From Diacronema lutheri (Eukaryota > Haptophyta > Pavlovophyceae > Pavlovales > Pavlovaceae), in the NCBI GenBank assembly GCA_019448385.1, contig JAGTXO010000001.1:2604001-2668000 (forward strand): 64,000 nt of DNA. Reading direction: 5' to 3'. The notes beneath the pieces were generated by a model, which worked only from the letters and a program-made list of their open reading frames with translations, made no database searches and was not told where the DNA came from. Positions 12,508 to 21,219 of the stretch are shown here, in pieces. Position numbers and translations under genes: made by a program. Within the stretch, counting starts at the first letter, position 1, and each line of letters starts with the position of its first letter.

Positions 12508-13806
12508 TTACTGCACGAGACAGCCCGGGGCTGGCTGCGAGCGGGCCGGATGCTCGAGCTGTCCGTCGCCGTGTGTGCCCGCGTCTGTGCCACCACCGTC
12601 GCTCTGCTCGCGCAACGCCGCCTCGTGCGCTCGGCGGCCGTCGTCGCGCGTCGGCCGCAGCGCCTCGTCGTGCGGCGCGCGCGGCCGCGCTGCCTGCGCG
12701 CCGCCGCCCCCAAAGCCGCCGCCCGCCGACTCAGCGTGACTGTAGCCGCCAGCACTGCGCGGCGCGCTGAAAGACGCCTCCCACCGACTGCCGCCGCCGG
12801 GCATCGCAGCCGGCGTGCGCGGTGCCGCAGCCTTGCCCGAGGCGGCACTCGCGCCGAAAAATGGGCCAAACGATGGCCGCTCGCGCTCGTGCTCCCTCCG
12901 CCAGCCCGCGCCGTCGAGCAGTGGCCCGCGCAGGCTGTCCTCTCGGTTCCACCGGCCGGCGCTGCCGTCGGACTGAGCGCACACGGACACAGAATCGTCC
13001 GGGTACGGCGGGGCGAGGGCAGAGCCCGCAAGCGAGCCCGCGCCCGACGGCGCCCGTTCGGCCGGCGAGCCAAACCACGACGCGCACGGGCGCGAGCCGC
13101 TGCCGCCGGCGCGCGCGCCCAGGTGGAACGCGGTGAGCGTCGCGGCCGCGCGCAGGTTAAAGCGCGTGTCGATGCGTGAGAAGAGGAAGAAGACGAGGCC
13201 AAGGCCGATGGCCGAAATGGCGAGTCCGGCGCTCGCCGCCACAGCGCCCAGCTGCAAGAAGCCGGCGACGCCGAGCGACGCGAAGAAGAAGACGATCCCC
13301 GCGACAAATACCCGCAGGACAAGCCGGTCTGCGGGCGGCGCGGGCGCGTGACTCGGCGGCATGGGTGCGTTAGACGGGCGCGCTTGCGCCAGGCGCCGCA
13401 CGCTGGCGGGCCCACGCTAACGGCCGGCCGGCGCGCGCGCACATTCCTCGCGTGCCTGCCTGACCGCCTGCTCGACGTTGTCCTCGCCGTGCATGCCGCG
13501 CAGCGCGAGGCGCACGGAGAAGATGGCGGCGAAGGTGGCCGCGCACAGCGCCACGAGGTTGATCGCCGTCGTGATCACGCACAGCAGCGCGAGCGTCGCG
13601 CGCAGCGAAGTTACCGGCTCCTCGAGTGCAAGCGCAAGCCCCGAGAAGGCGAAGCCGGCGAGCAGCGCGGCGGCGGTCGAGAGGGACGCAAAGGCCGTGT
13701 TGAGGAAATCGAGCTCCCTGAACAGGATCTCTGTGTGTTGCAGCCGCACCTGCGTGTTCCACAGCTCCCGCTGCTGCTCGACGGACGCGGCCTGAAGGCC
13801 CAGCAT
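12508..13806 (-). CDS. Orai-like four-transmembrane protein
   Basis: Two exons, 13806-13443 and 13328-12508, give 394 residues; the 114-nt intron is GT-AG (gaat/gtgcgc to cccgcag/accgg). The spliced protein has four hydrophobic segments: FASLSTAAALLAGFAFSG (TM1), LLCVITTAINLVALCAATF (TM2), LVLRVFVAGIVFFFASLG (TM3) and AVAASAGLAISAIGLGLVFF (TM4). A charged loop between TM2 and TM3 (EQAVRQAREE) is split by the intron. The order and the LLAGFAFSG segment resemble Orai calcium-channel subunits (LLSGFAMVAMVE). The pore glutamate position (E106 in human ORAI1) is leucine here, and two glutamates follow four residues later, so ion selectivity is uncertain. The tail after TM4 is Gly/Ser/Arg-rich and probably cytosolic. 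Read alone, each exon would look like an unrelated two-TM protein. The Orai assignment is tentative. Confidence 0.5.
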
Positions 13807-13876
13807 GCTCGCGTGCGGCCGGCCCGGCCGTCGGCACGTCACAAGAAACCGTCGACGTTCGCGCCCACAGGGGGAG

Positions 13877-15274
13877 ATGGTGGGTGACGAGGGCGGCGGG
13901 GAGCGGGACGGCGCGATGGAGGCGCCGCGCGCGGCGGCGCGCGAGGCGCGGCTGTGCGAGCTTGTCGAGAAGAGTGCGCGCGGAGAGCCACTCTCAAAGA
14001 GCGCGATCAAGAAGCTGCGCAAGCTCGAGTGGCGCGCGTCGAGCGAGGCGCGCGAGCGCGTGAAGGACGTGCGCAAGGAGCGGCGCGAGCTGCGCAAGCA
14101 GGGCGACGCGCCGGCGGCGGCGGCGCCGGCGTGCGCGCCCACGCGTGCGCTGCGCGCACCCTTCTCCCTCACGCCCGCCGACGCCGGCGCGCGCGCGTAC
14201 GCATTCTGGCGGCGGATCGGCGAGCCCAAGGCGGTGCTCGCGCCGATGGTCAACCACTCGGAGCTTGCATTCCGGCTGCTCGCGCGGCGGCACGGCGCGC
14301 CACTCGTGTACACGCAGATGCTCAACGCCACCTCCTTCGTCTCGAGCGCCGCCTACCGTGCCGACAACTTTGAGCGCCTCGCGGCCGACCGGCCGCTCAT
14401 CGCCCAGTTCGCGGGCGACAACGGCGCGACGATCGAGCGCGCGGCGCGGCACGTGGTCGGCGCGGTGGACGCGATTGACCTGAACTGCGGGTGCCCGCAG
14501 GCCATCGCCAAGCGCGGCCATTACGGCGCCTACCTCCTCGACGAACCCGATTTGATCGTTTCGATTGTGCAGCACCTGAGTGGCACCCTCGATGTGCCAG
14601 TCTGCGTCAAGATTCGCGTGCTCCCGTCGGCGGCCGCGACGCTCTCGCTCGCGCTGCGGCTGCAGGAGGCGGGATGCGTGCTGCTCACCGTGCACGGCCG
14701 CACGCGCGAGCGCAAGTCGCGCGGCGAGGCTGACTGGGCCGCGATCGCCGCTGTGAAGGCGGCGCTCGCCATCCCGGTCATCGCGAACGGCGGTGTCGAA
14801 CGCGCCGAGGACTTTGCGGCGTGCCTTGCGGCTACGGGCGCGGACGCGGTGATGACATCCGAGGCCGCGCTTGAGAACCCCGCCATCTTCGCGGGCGCGC
14901 CGTGCACGCGCGCCCGGCAGCTGGCGCTTGCGGCGGAGTACGTTGCGCTCGCAGACGAGCACCGACCTCCATCGTTCGCGATCGTCAAGTCACACCTCTT
15001 CAAGCTCCTGTACATCTCGCTCGCCGAGCACACGGACCTGCGCGCGGCGCTCGGCGCCGCCAAGTCGCACGAGCAGCTGCGCGCTGTCTACAACGAGCTC
15101 GCCGCGCGTGAGCGCGCGGTCGGCGACGCGGCGCCGGACGCCTTTGCGGCGCGGTGCGACTGCGACGGCGCGCCGTTCGTCAGCTGGTACCGGCGGCACC
15201 GCGGCGTTGTTAGCGGCGGCGACGGCGGAGGAGCGGTGGCCGGCGGCGCGGTCGACGCCGACTATGCGCCATAG
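13877..15274 (+). CDS. DUS1L: tRNA-dihydrouridine synthase, Dus1-like
   Basis: 465 residues, one exon. The catalytic barrel starts near residue 115: AVLAPMVNHSELAFRLL binds FMN, IDLNCGCPQ holds the catalytic cysteine, and LLTVHGRTRERK, IPVIANGGV and TGADAVMTSEAAL complete the Dus signature. Dus enzymes reduce uridine to dihydrouridine in tRNA D-loops with NADPH; the CPQAIAKRGHYGAYL segment is typical of eukaryotic Dus1 (U16/U17). An unusual N-terminal extension (about residues 15-75) carries PLSKSAIKKLRKLEWR followed by many Arg/Lys/Glu residues, like the basic helix at the N-terminus of the tRNA methyltransferase Trm10. It may aid tRNA binding (inference). The ATG at 13877 is 70 nt from the divergent Orai-like start; a second ATG 12 codons later is also possible. 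Confidence 0.9.
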   Translation: MVGDEGGGERDGAMEAPRAAAREARLCELVEKSARGEPLSKSAIKKLRKLEWRASSEARERVKDVRKERRELRKQGDAPAAAAPACAPTRALRAPFSLTPADAGARAYAFWRRIGEPKAVLAPMVNHSELAFRLLARRHGAPLVYTQMLNATSFVSSAAYRADNFERLAADRPLIAQFAGDNGATIERAARHVVGAVDAIDLNCGCPQAIAKRGHYGAYLLDEPDLIVSIVQHLSGTLDVPVCVKIRVLPSAAATLSLALRLQEAGCVLLTVHGRTRERKSRGEADWAAIAAVKAALAIPVIANGGVERAEDFAACLAATGADAVMTSEAALENPAIFAGAPCTRARQLALAAEYVALADEHRPPSFAIVKSHLFKLLYISLAEHTDLRAALGAAKSHEQLRAVYNELAARERAVGDAAPDAFAARCDCDGAPFVSWYRRHRGVVSGGDGGGAVAGGAVDADYAP

Positions 15275-15519
15275 ATCGCGGTCCAGGCACGCGCTACTTG
15301 ACACCATTTATAAGCCCGTCACGGGCGCTCGCTCCGCCTGCCAAGGCGCCGCGCCGTGAAATCCCTCGAGTACGGCGATTCGTGCGCACGGCGAGGCGCG
15401 TGCGGCAATACGCGCTTGCCGCTTTGCCTTTCAGCCACACACTCGGCGGCGAGTAGGCCACCTCTGCCGCCCTGTGCCCTCCGTCGCCTCCCATTCTGGG
15501 CCGCCCTCCGCGAGCCACG

Positions 15520-15906
15520 TCATCGGCGCGCGTGCGCGAGCTCGAACGGCTCCTCCCAGTGCATGTCGATGGAGAGGTACGTGCCGAGCGGCGGGCGCTC
15601 CATGAGCGCGTGAAGCAGGCCGGTTGGCTCGGATTCGCTCAGCGCGAACACCTCGATCAGCCGCTTGTGCCGCCGCATCTCGAACGACTCCTGCGACTTC
15701 TTGTTTACAAACACCGAGCGGTTCACCGTGTAGCGGCGGATGTGCGTGGGGAGCCGGATGATGCCTTTGGTGAGCAGCCCGTATTTTGGCGCCTCCTCGC
15801 GAATCGCGTCAGCGACCTCGTCCGCGCGGTGCTTGTGGATCGCGTGCACGCGTATCGAGGCGACGCGTTTGGCACGGCGAAGCACGGCGCCGAGCACGCC
15901 TGACAT
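15520..15906 (-). CDS. MRPS10: Mitochondrial ribosomal protein uS10m
   Basis: 128 residues from the ATG at 15906 to TGA at 15520. The core matches uS10: ASIRVHAIHKHRADEVADAI, then GIIRLPTHIRRYTVNRSVF, then KSQESFEMRRHKRLIEV. The RRYTVNRS and FEMRRHKRLI segments are typical of organellar and bacterial S10. uS10 sits in the small-subunit head and contacts tRNA-facing rRNA. The open frame extends 36 codons further upstream, but the ATG before SGVLGAVLRRAKR gives a short basic N-terminus suited to mitochondrial import. The length fits a mitochondrial S10 without large extensions. It converges with the Dus1-like gene. Confidence 0.85.
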   Translation of the reverse strand: MSGVLGAVLRRAKRVASIRVHAIHKHRADEVADAIREEAPKYGLLTKGIIRLPTHIRRYTVNRSVFVNKKSQESFEMRRHKRLIEVFALSESEPTGLLHALMERPPLGTYLSIDMHWEEPFELAHARR

Positions 15907-16511
15907 CGTGCCGCCCCGAAGACTCGCGCCTGACTGACAACACCTGCCACTGTGGCGAGCTTTCTGACGGCGCTTTTGGACAGCGGGGTTGCGGGGGGAT
16001 CGAGTAGCCACCAATGTCAGCTTTGCTGCTCTCTGCTCGAAGGCCGGCGTCGATCGACCTCGAGTGGAGGATGATGAGTGTCGTCGTTTCGCATTTCGGA
16101 CCTCGACGACGACATTTTCTACGAGCGCGAGGATGTGGTCATGACGTGCAAAGTGGAAACTGGAGCGTGGATGACGACAGTGGCGCTGTAATCACTGGGT
16201 CACAACTCACACCGAGCGCGTCGTGGCAAGCGGACATCGTTGTCGGCATCTCCACGAACTGACCTGGGAGACGAGTGTCTTGCGCTAGGGCAAACTTGGA
16301 GGGGCTGGGGGGGGAGGGTCGCTCATTCCGCACGGATCGCGGGCGCGGTTCGCACGAGAGAGTGTGTTCGGGGTGTAGAGATACACCGTGGTTGGGGAGA
16401 TGGCGTTCGCAGCGCGAAGGGAGCGCAAGGCACCGACGCCTGCCCGGCAAAGTGCTGCGGCAGGCCACCGCACGCCGCCGGGGCGCGGTAAGCCGGCGAA
16501 GACGAACCAGC
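15907..16511. other. Gene-poor 605-nt interval with possible orphan exon
   Basis: Between the uS10m start and the histone H1 3' end; lower in GC than its surroundings. On the plus strand a short frame at about 16079-16192 reads FRISDLDDDIFYERE and ends in TAA. It is bounded by a stop upstream and has no ATG at its head, so it could be the last exon of an unrecognised small gene or chance. No other feature is seen. Confidence 0.3.
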
Positions 16512-17315
16512 CTACTTGGCGATCGCCTTCTTCGGCTTGGCCGCGGCCTTGGGCTTGGCCGCGGCCTTCTTGCTTGCCGGCTTGGCCGCCTTGGGCTTGG
16601 CCGCAGGCTTTGCAACCTTTGGCGAGGCCGCCTTGGGCGCTGCGACTGGCTTGGGCGAAGCCACCTTCTTCGCCGCCTTGGCCTTGGGCTTCTTGCTCAC
16701 CTGCGCGTTGAGGGCGTCGCGCGCGCGAAGGTGTGTCGCGTTGGCGTTTGCAGCGCCGCGCGGCGCGTGGCGGTCGGCACGTACCTTCTTGGCGGACGCC
16801 TTCTTCGGCGACTTGGCCTTGGCGGCCTTCTTCGGCTCCTCGGCCGCAGCGGCGACCGCCTCGGCCGGTGCGGCCTTCTTCGGCTTGGTCGCCGCCTTGG
16901 CCTTGGTCGCCGCCTTGGCCTTGCCCGGCCTCTTGGCGTCCGCGTGGACCTTGTACGAGCCCTTAACCTTGACGAGCACGCCCGTCTTGACGCCGTTGTG
17001 GATGGCCTTCTTGAAGGCCGCGTCGTTCTTCATCGTCGGGTAGGTGGTCGACATCCACTTCTTGATCGCCGGGAGCGACGAACCTGTGCGGTCCTTGAGC
17101 GCGAGGATGGCCTGCGCGACGCACAACGCGCCCCCGGGCAGCGAGCGGCGACGCGGCCTCGGGGCGAGCCGTCAGCGGCAGCGCGCGCGGCGCAGGCGGC
17201 GTAGGCCTAAGGAGCGTGCCGCGACCGACGGCGGCGAGCGCGCGCCACGGCGCGCGCGTGCCTCCTTGACGATGTCGCCATACTTGGGGCCGGTGGGGGC
17301 AGCGTTCGTGGCCAT
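16512..17315 (-). CDS. Linker histone H1
   Basis: Three exons, 17315-17262, 17111-16785 and 16700-16512, give 570 nt or 189 residues. The joined winged helix (about residues 8-85) reads PKYGDIVKEAILALKDRTGSS, then LPAIKKWM and KKAIHNGVKTGVLVKVKGSYK. A long tail of Lys, Ala and Pro with AKPKAA-type repeats follows, as in linker histones that bind nucleosomal entry-exit DNA and compact chromatin. Intron 1 (150 nt) fits a GC donor (aaggag/gcacgc) and a gcgcag acceptor; intron 2 (84 nt, gtacgt to cgcag) is the shortest in the window and falls in the tail. A TATATA sequence lies at 17456-17461, about 140 nt upstream of the start on this strand. Introns suggest a polyadenylated rather than stem-loop histone message. 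Confidence 0.92.
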
Positions 17316-17761
17316 GACGGCGGGCGACACCAGCAAAGGCGCGAAGCGCGATTCTAACGGCCAACAGCCCGCCCGAAAAGTCCGGTGCAAGCGGTGCGAG
17401 CGCCGCCACCGGACCTCCACCGGCTTTTTGGCCGAGTTCGGACATTTCACATTTCTATATACTAACGACGCTTTCCGACGGGTCAACAGATGGGGTCAGG
17501 AAGTGCGCAGCGAGGCGCCAGGCGGAGCAGGCCCAAAGGCCCACACGCGCCTAGCCACCGCGCGTTTATACTAACGACGCTTACAGGCGGGTCAGCAGGA
17601 GGGGCGCGCACGGGGCCGAGGCTGGACAAACGGAGCGAGCGAAAGGGCGCACGCAACATCAGGCCGAAATCAGGGCGTCGACCCTGTGCACGCCGGCAGC
17701 GGGAACGGCCGGGACGGCAAGGACGTGGCAGGACGCGTCATGGGCGGACACCCACACACGC
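17316..17761. promoter_or_regulatory. Histone H1 upstream region with TATA-like box and direct repeat
   Basis: TATATA at 17456-17461 is correctly placed for the minus-strand H1 gene. A perfect 14-nt motif, tactaacgacgctt, occurs at 17460-17473 and 17569-17582, and similarity continues (cgacgggtcaacag versus caggcgggtcagcag). A shorter repeat, cacgcgcctagccacc, is near 17543-17560 and its variant near 17755-17770. These may be duplicated regulatory elements. Confidence 0.4.
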
Positions 17762-18814
17762 CTAGCCACCCCTCGCCGGCCCCCGCCGGCCGCCGCCGCC
17801 GTCGCCGCGCCGGAAGCAGAGGCCGTCCACACCGCCGCAGGCGTCCACATCCGCCTGGACGCCGTGAGCCGCGTGGCGGTGCGGCGGCGCCTGTCCGCGC
17901 GCCATCTGCGCGCGCGCGAGCAGGAGCTGCGCGTGCCCACGCACGACGCACGCGGCGAGCTGGAGGCGCATGTGGCGCTCGAGGGCCGCGCGGGCGACGT
18001 CGCGCGAGGGCGCGCCCATGCGCGCCATCCACGCGTCCGCGCCCATGTGCGAGAAGGTGGCGAGCAGGTCGGCGAGGCCGGCCGACCACTCGCCGAACGA
18101 GCCGATGACCAGCGCGCGGATCGGCGGGAACGAGTTGAGGCGCGCCTGCATCGGGCCCACCTGGCCCGGCTGCATGCCGAAGAGCTCCTCGTCGAGTTGA
18201 GCGCACGCACGCCGCCGCTCGCCGCCGACGGCCGCCGCCCGCCGCTCAGCGGCCTGGCAGCGGCGCGTGTCCGACTGGCCGTAGCGCGTGGGGCAGTACG
18301 AGATCGACTTGAGCTCGCACAGTGTCTGCACGAGCTGAGGGGCCGAGCCCGCACCGTTGAGCACGACGACGAGATCGACGGTGGGCACGCGCCGACGCCG
18401 CAGGGCCGCGCGCCCGGCCGGCGGCACGCCGGCGAGCACGGAGCCAAAGATGTCCGCGTCCTCGCGCCGCGCGTAGGTCCCGGCGTATCCGCGAGCCAGC
18501 GAGGCGAGCAGGTTGAGAGCGGGGTCGTGGCGAAGCTTCGCGACGTGGTCGTGGGCGACGCCCGGTGCCGCCGCGAGCGCGTCGCCGAACGCATCGACCG
18601 GGATCGGGCGCTGGCTGCCGCTGCGCGCGAGGCGCGCGCCCGCCGCCGCGAGCTGCGCGCACACGGGGCTCGGCAGACCCAAGTAGCGCGCAACCGCCTC
18701 GGCCCACTCCGCCGGCGAGAAAGCGGCATTTCTACATGGGGATACCCATATTATTATTTGCGCGATGGGCGATGGGCGGCGCTGCACCGCACGCGCCTCA
18801 TGGTCGATTGGCAC
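17762..18814 (-). CDS. Orphan ORF resembling a mobile-element nuclease-like domain
   Basis: The open frame spans 351 codons with no ATG near its 5' end, so it may be a piece of something larger. Residues about 30-130 (AEWAEAVARYLGLPSP, DAFGDALAAAPG, VAKLRHDPALNLLASLA) and 150-260 (VPTVDLVVVL, TLCELKSISYCPTRY, LNSFPPIRALVIGSFGEWS) resemble a domain that I associate with repetitive, mobile-element ORFs of algal genomes. The D followed by ELK spacing is what PD-(D/E)XK restriction-like nucleases show; this is an inference, not a match I could test. No reverse transcriptase or terminal repeat is visible next to it. Base composition is like its neighbours. A domesticated gene is an alternative. 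Confidence 0.4.
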   Translation of the reverse strand: MPIDHEARAVQRRPSPIAQIIIWVSPCRNAAFSPAEWAEAVARYLGLPSPVCAQLAAAGARLARSGSQRPIPVDAFGDALAAAPGVAHDHVAKLRHDPALNLLASLARGYAGTYARREDADIFGSVLAGVPPAGRAALRRRRVPTVDLVVVLNGAGSAPQLVQTLCELKSISYCPTRYGQSDTRRCQAAERRAAAVGGERRRACAQLDEELFGMQPGQVGPMQARLNSFPPIRALVIGSFGEWSAGLADLLATFSHMGADAWMARMGAPSRDVARAALERHMRLQLAACVVRGHAQLLLARAQMARGQAPPHRHAAHGVQADVDACGGVDGLCFRRGDGGGGRRGPARGG

Positions 18815-18865
18815 GCGCGCGCGGCGCGCGTGCCGGTCGACATTGGCGCGCGCGCACGCCGTGCA

Positions 18866-20026
18866 CTAATCAAGCACGAAGCCGGCGCACACGTGCGTCG
18901 GCCACTCGTCGGCAGGGTAGCGCTCGAGGAACGCGGCGAGCCGCTCGGCCGACGGCGTCTCGGCCACGCCCTGGCGCACGCCGAGCTCTGCGGCGTGCAC
19001 GCCACCGGTGATGAGTATGGCGTCGAGGCCGGCGCGCCGCGCACCGAGCACGTCGTGCTCCATCGAGTCGCCCACCGCCACGACGCGTGCGGGCGGCACG
19101 CCCTCATCGCGCAGCTGCGCGGCGGCGACGGCGTACACGAGCGCGTGCGGCTTGCCCACGTAACGCACGTCGCCGCCCATGCGCTCGTAGCGCGCGGCGA
19201 TGACGCCAGGCATGGGCGAGTCGCGCCCATCGGGCCTCACGAGGTCCGGATTCGCCACGATCATCGGCAGCCCGCGCGCGTGCGCAGCGACGAGCAGCTC
19301 GTCGCCGTGCGCGCGCGCGTCGAACGGGACCGCGCCGTCTGGTCCGCGGCCCGTGCGCACCTCGAAGAGGCCTCGCGCGAGGATGAAGTGGGCGCGCTCG
19401 ACGTCTGCCGGCTCGCATCCCGCGCTGCTCACGTATTCGTCATCGTCATCGCCGTTCCCGTAGACGATGCACGCGCCGCCGGCGATGGCAAATGGGTCGG
19501 CCGGCCCTTCGCGCGCGGGCGCGGGCGTGGGCGCGGGCGCGGGTTCGGGCGGCGGCGCGCGCATGCGCGCGCGCAGTTCTTTCCACACGATGTCACCCGA
19601 CGTGACCACGCTGATCAGCGGTACGCCGTCCGCCACGCTCGCGCTGCCGTCGAGCCACGTGCACATGCCGAGGCCAAGCGCGTGGAGCCGGTTGACCGTC
19701 TCGATCCGGCGCTTGGACGAGTTGGAGAGGACGACGATGCGCTTGCGCGCGAGGCGCTGCAGCTCGCGCATTGCCGACGTTGCGCCCGCGTACGCCACGC
19801 GCCCGTCGTGCAGCACGCCGAACTGGTCGAGCAGCAGCGCGTCGTAAGCGCCGAGCGCGGTGCGCAGCGGCACGACGCGCGGCGGCGCGGCGCGCGACGG
19901 CGGGCCGAGGCGGACGCGTGCACGCGCGCGCAGTACGCCCCCTATGCGCGCCGGCGCACCACCGCCACCGCGCACCGTGCTGCGCGCCGCGCACGCCAGC
20001 ATTAGGACGAGCGCTCGTCCCGCCAT
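18866..20026 (-). CDS. HAD-superfamily phosphatase, subclass IIA
   Basis: 386 residues, single exon. Motif I is LLLDQFGVLHDG (about residues 63-74), followed by a motif II-like VVLSNSSKRR and motif III/IV VVAVGDSMEHDVLGARRAGLD with ITGGVH. This order is the IIA HAD type (NagD-like, TIGR01459-like). The residue two after the nucleophile is Phe rather than Asp; the related TIGR01459 group also reads DxWGV there. These enzymes hydrolyse phosphate esters of sugars or nucleotides; the substrate is unknown. The first ~45 residues are Ala/Arg-rich with a hydrophobic start (ALVLMLACAA), consistent with a signal or organelle-targeting peptide. A Pro/Ala repeat and an Asp-rich loop are insertions. The ATG at 20026 gives this targeting peptide; it lies 146 nt from the divergent neighbour. 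Confidence 0.85.
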   Translation of the reverse strand: MAGRALVLMLACAARSTVRGGGGAPARIGGVLRARARVRLGPPSRAAPPRVVPLRTALGAYDALLLDQFGVLHDGRVAYAGATSAMRELQRLARKRIVVLSNSSKRRIETVNRLHALGLGMCTWLDGSASVADGVPLISVVTSGDIVWKELRARMRAPPPEPAPAPTPAPAREGPADPFAIAGGACIVYGNGDDDDEYVSSAGCEPADVERAHFILARGLFEVRTGRGPDGAVPFDARAHGDELLVAAHARGLPMIVANPDLVRPDGRDSPMPGVIAARYERMGGDVRYVGKPHALVYAVAAAQLRDEGVPPARVVAVGDSMEHDVLGARRAGLDAILITGGVHAAELGVRQGVAETPSAERLAAFLERYPADEWPTHVCAGFVLD

Positions 20027-20172
20027 CGTTCGATTTCGTCGCGTGTGACGATTCCTCCGAATGGGGACATGTGTCTTAAAGCAGACTTCGTGGAAAGTGG
20101 CGCTCGGCCGCCTCCCGCGCACTGCGAGTTCGTGACTCTTGACCACCGCGTACCGAGCGTCGGGGCGAGGCG

Positions 20173-20997
20173 ATGCGGGACTGGTTCGAGCGGCGCCTCT
20201 CGCAGGGCGGCGTGCCCGGCAGCACTGGCCTCGGCCCGCCAGCGCCGGCCGTACTGGCCGCCGCGCCGGCGGCGCACGCGCACGACGACGCGGCGCTCCG
20301 CCGGGCCGGCGCCTGCGGCGCCCGCGCCATGGCGATCGACTACAACGGGCGAAACCCGTCGATCCATTCGTCGCGCAACTCGTCGCCCGTTGGCAAGGTG
20401 GAGCGCGCTGCGCAGCCCGCGCAGCCCGCGGGCGGCGACTCGCCGCGAAAGAAGCGCAAGTCGCTCGATGACGCGTCGGCCGCGGTCGAGCCGACGGGGC
20501 TCATCCACCAGAACCACAACGCGCGCGAGCTGCTCCTCGCGCGGCTCGCGAGCCAGACGGGGCTGCCGCGCGGCTGCTTGCAGCTCGAGTCGGTGCCCGA
20601 CCCGACCGCACCGCACGCGCGCCCGCGCCTGCGCGTGCACATCAAGTGCAACGCCATGCTGCAGCCGAGCTCTGAGTGGGTGTACAACCAGTCGTGGCTT
20701 CGCCGGCAGGACGAGCTGGCGGGCGAGACGGAAGTGGAGGCGGCGCACCCGGCCACTTCCGAGCGGGCGCCCTCCGACCGCCGCGCGTGCCTCCGCGCCG
20801 CGGCCGTCACGGCGCGCGCCGCGAACAGCTCGCGCGGTGTGACGTTTGACGCCGCACCGCCGGCCATCCTGGACATGCTGCCGGCAGACGTGCCGCACAG
20901 CGAGCTGCCGGCCGCGGCGGTCGCAGCTGCGGTCGCGGCCGCGGCGGCAGGCGAGAGCGACCCCGCCGCCGGCTTTGACCAGCTCATGCGCTTATAA
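20173..20997 (+). CDS. Hypothetical protein with nuclear-localisation-like motif
   Basis: 274 residues from the ATG at 20173. No known domain is recognised. Visible features are a basic PRKKRKS cluster near residue 95 (nuclear-localisation-like), a conserved-looking middle part (LIHQNHNARELLLARLA, then LRVHIKCNAMLQPSSEWVYNQSWLRRQDEL), and an alanine-rich C-terminal segment ending in GFDQLMRL. The first ~60 residues are low complexity, and the second ATG at residue 53 (MAIDYNGRNPS) could be the true start. A short QPAQPA stretch (near 20411) is made of the cagcccgcg 9-mer that forms arrays elsewhere in the window. An A/T-rich patch follows the stop (about 21010-21042). Confidence 0.6.
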   Translation: MRDWFERRLSQGGVPGSTGLGPPAPAVLAAAPAAHAHDDAALRRAGACGARAMAIDYNGRNPSIHSSRNSSPVGKVERAAQPAQPAGGDSPRKKRKSLDDASAAVEPTGLIHQNHNARELLLARLASQTGLPRGCLQLESVPDPTAPHARPRLRVHIKCNAMLQPSSEWVYNQSWLRRQDELAGETEVEAAHPATSERAPSDRRACLRAAAVTARAANSSRGVTFDAAPPAILDMLPADVPHSELPAAAVAAAVAAAAAGESDPAAGFDQLMRL

Positions 20998-21219
20998 GCA
21001 GCCGCGCCGGAAAAAATAAATAAAAAAAAATAAATAAAAAACACTACGCCTTGCGGCCCGGGCCTTATAAGCTGCGTCTTGGCGCTATCGAACCGCCGCC
21101 CTCGCCTCGGGCGGCAGAGTCATTCAGTGGTGGCTAGAATTGCGGCGGGCGCTCGACGACTGTGCCTAGACTCGCGGCGGGCGCTCAGTGCGCAACCGAC
21201 CGACCGTGTTCCGGACGCG

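Noticed and set aside
12508-13362. Separate two-TM gene starting at an ATG at 13362
   Set aside because: The ATG lies inside the inferred intron; joining to the upstream exon at a GT-AG site gives a coherent four-TM protein.
17659-18729. Arg/Ser-rich frame with a proper ATG overlapping the orphan ORF
   Set aside because: Composition is typical of an out-of-frame shadow; the conserved-looking motifs are in the other frame.
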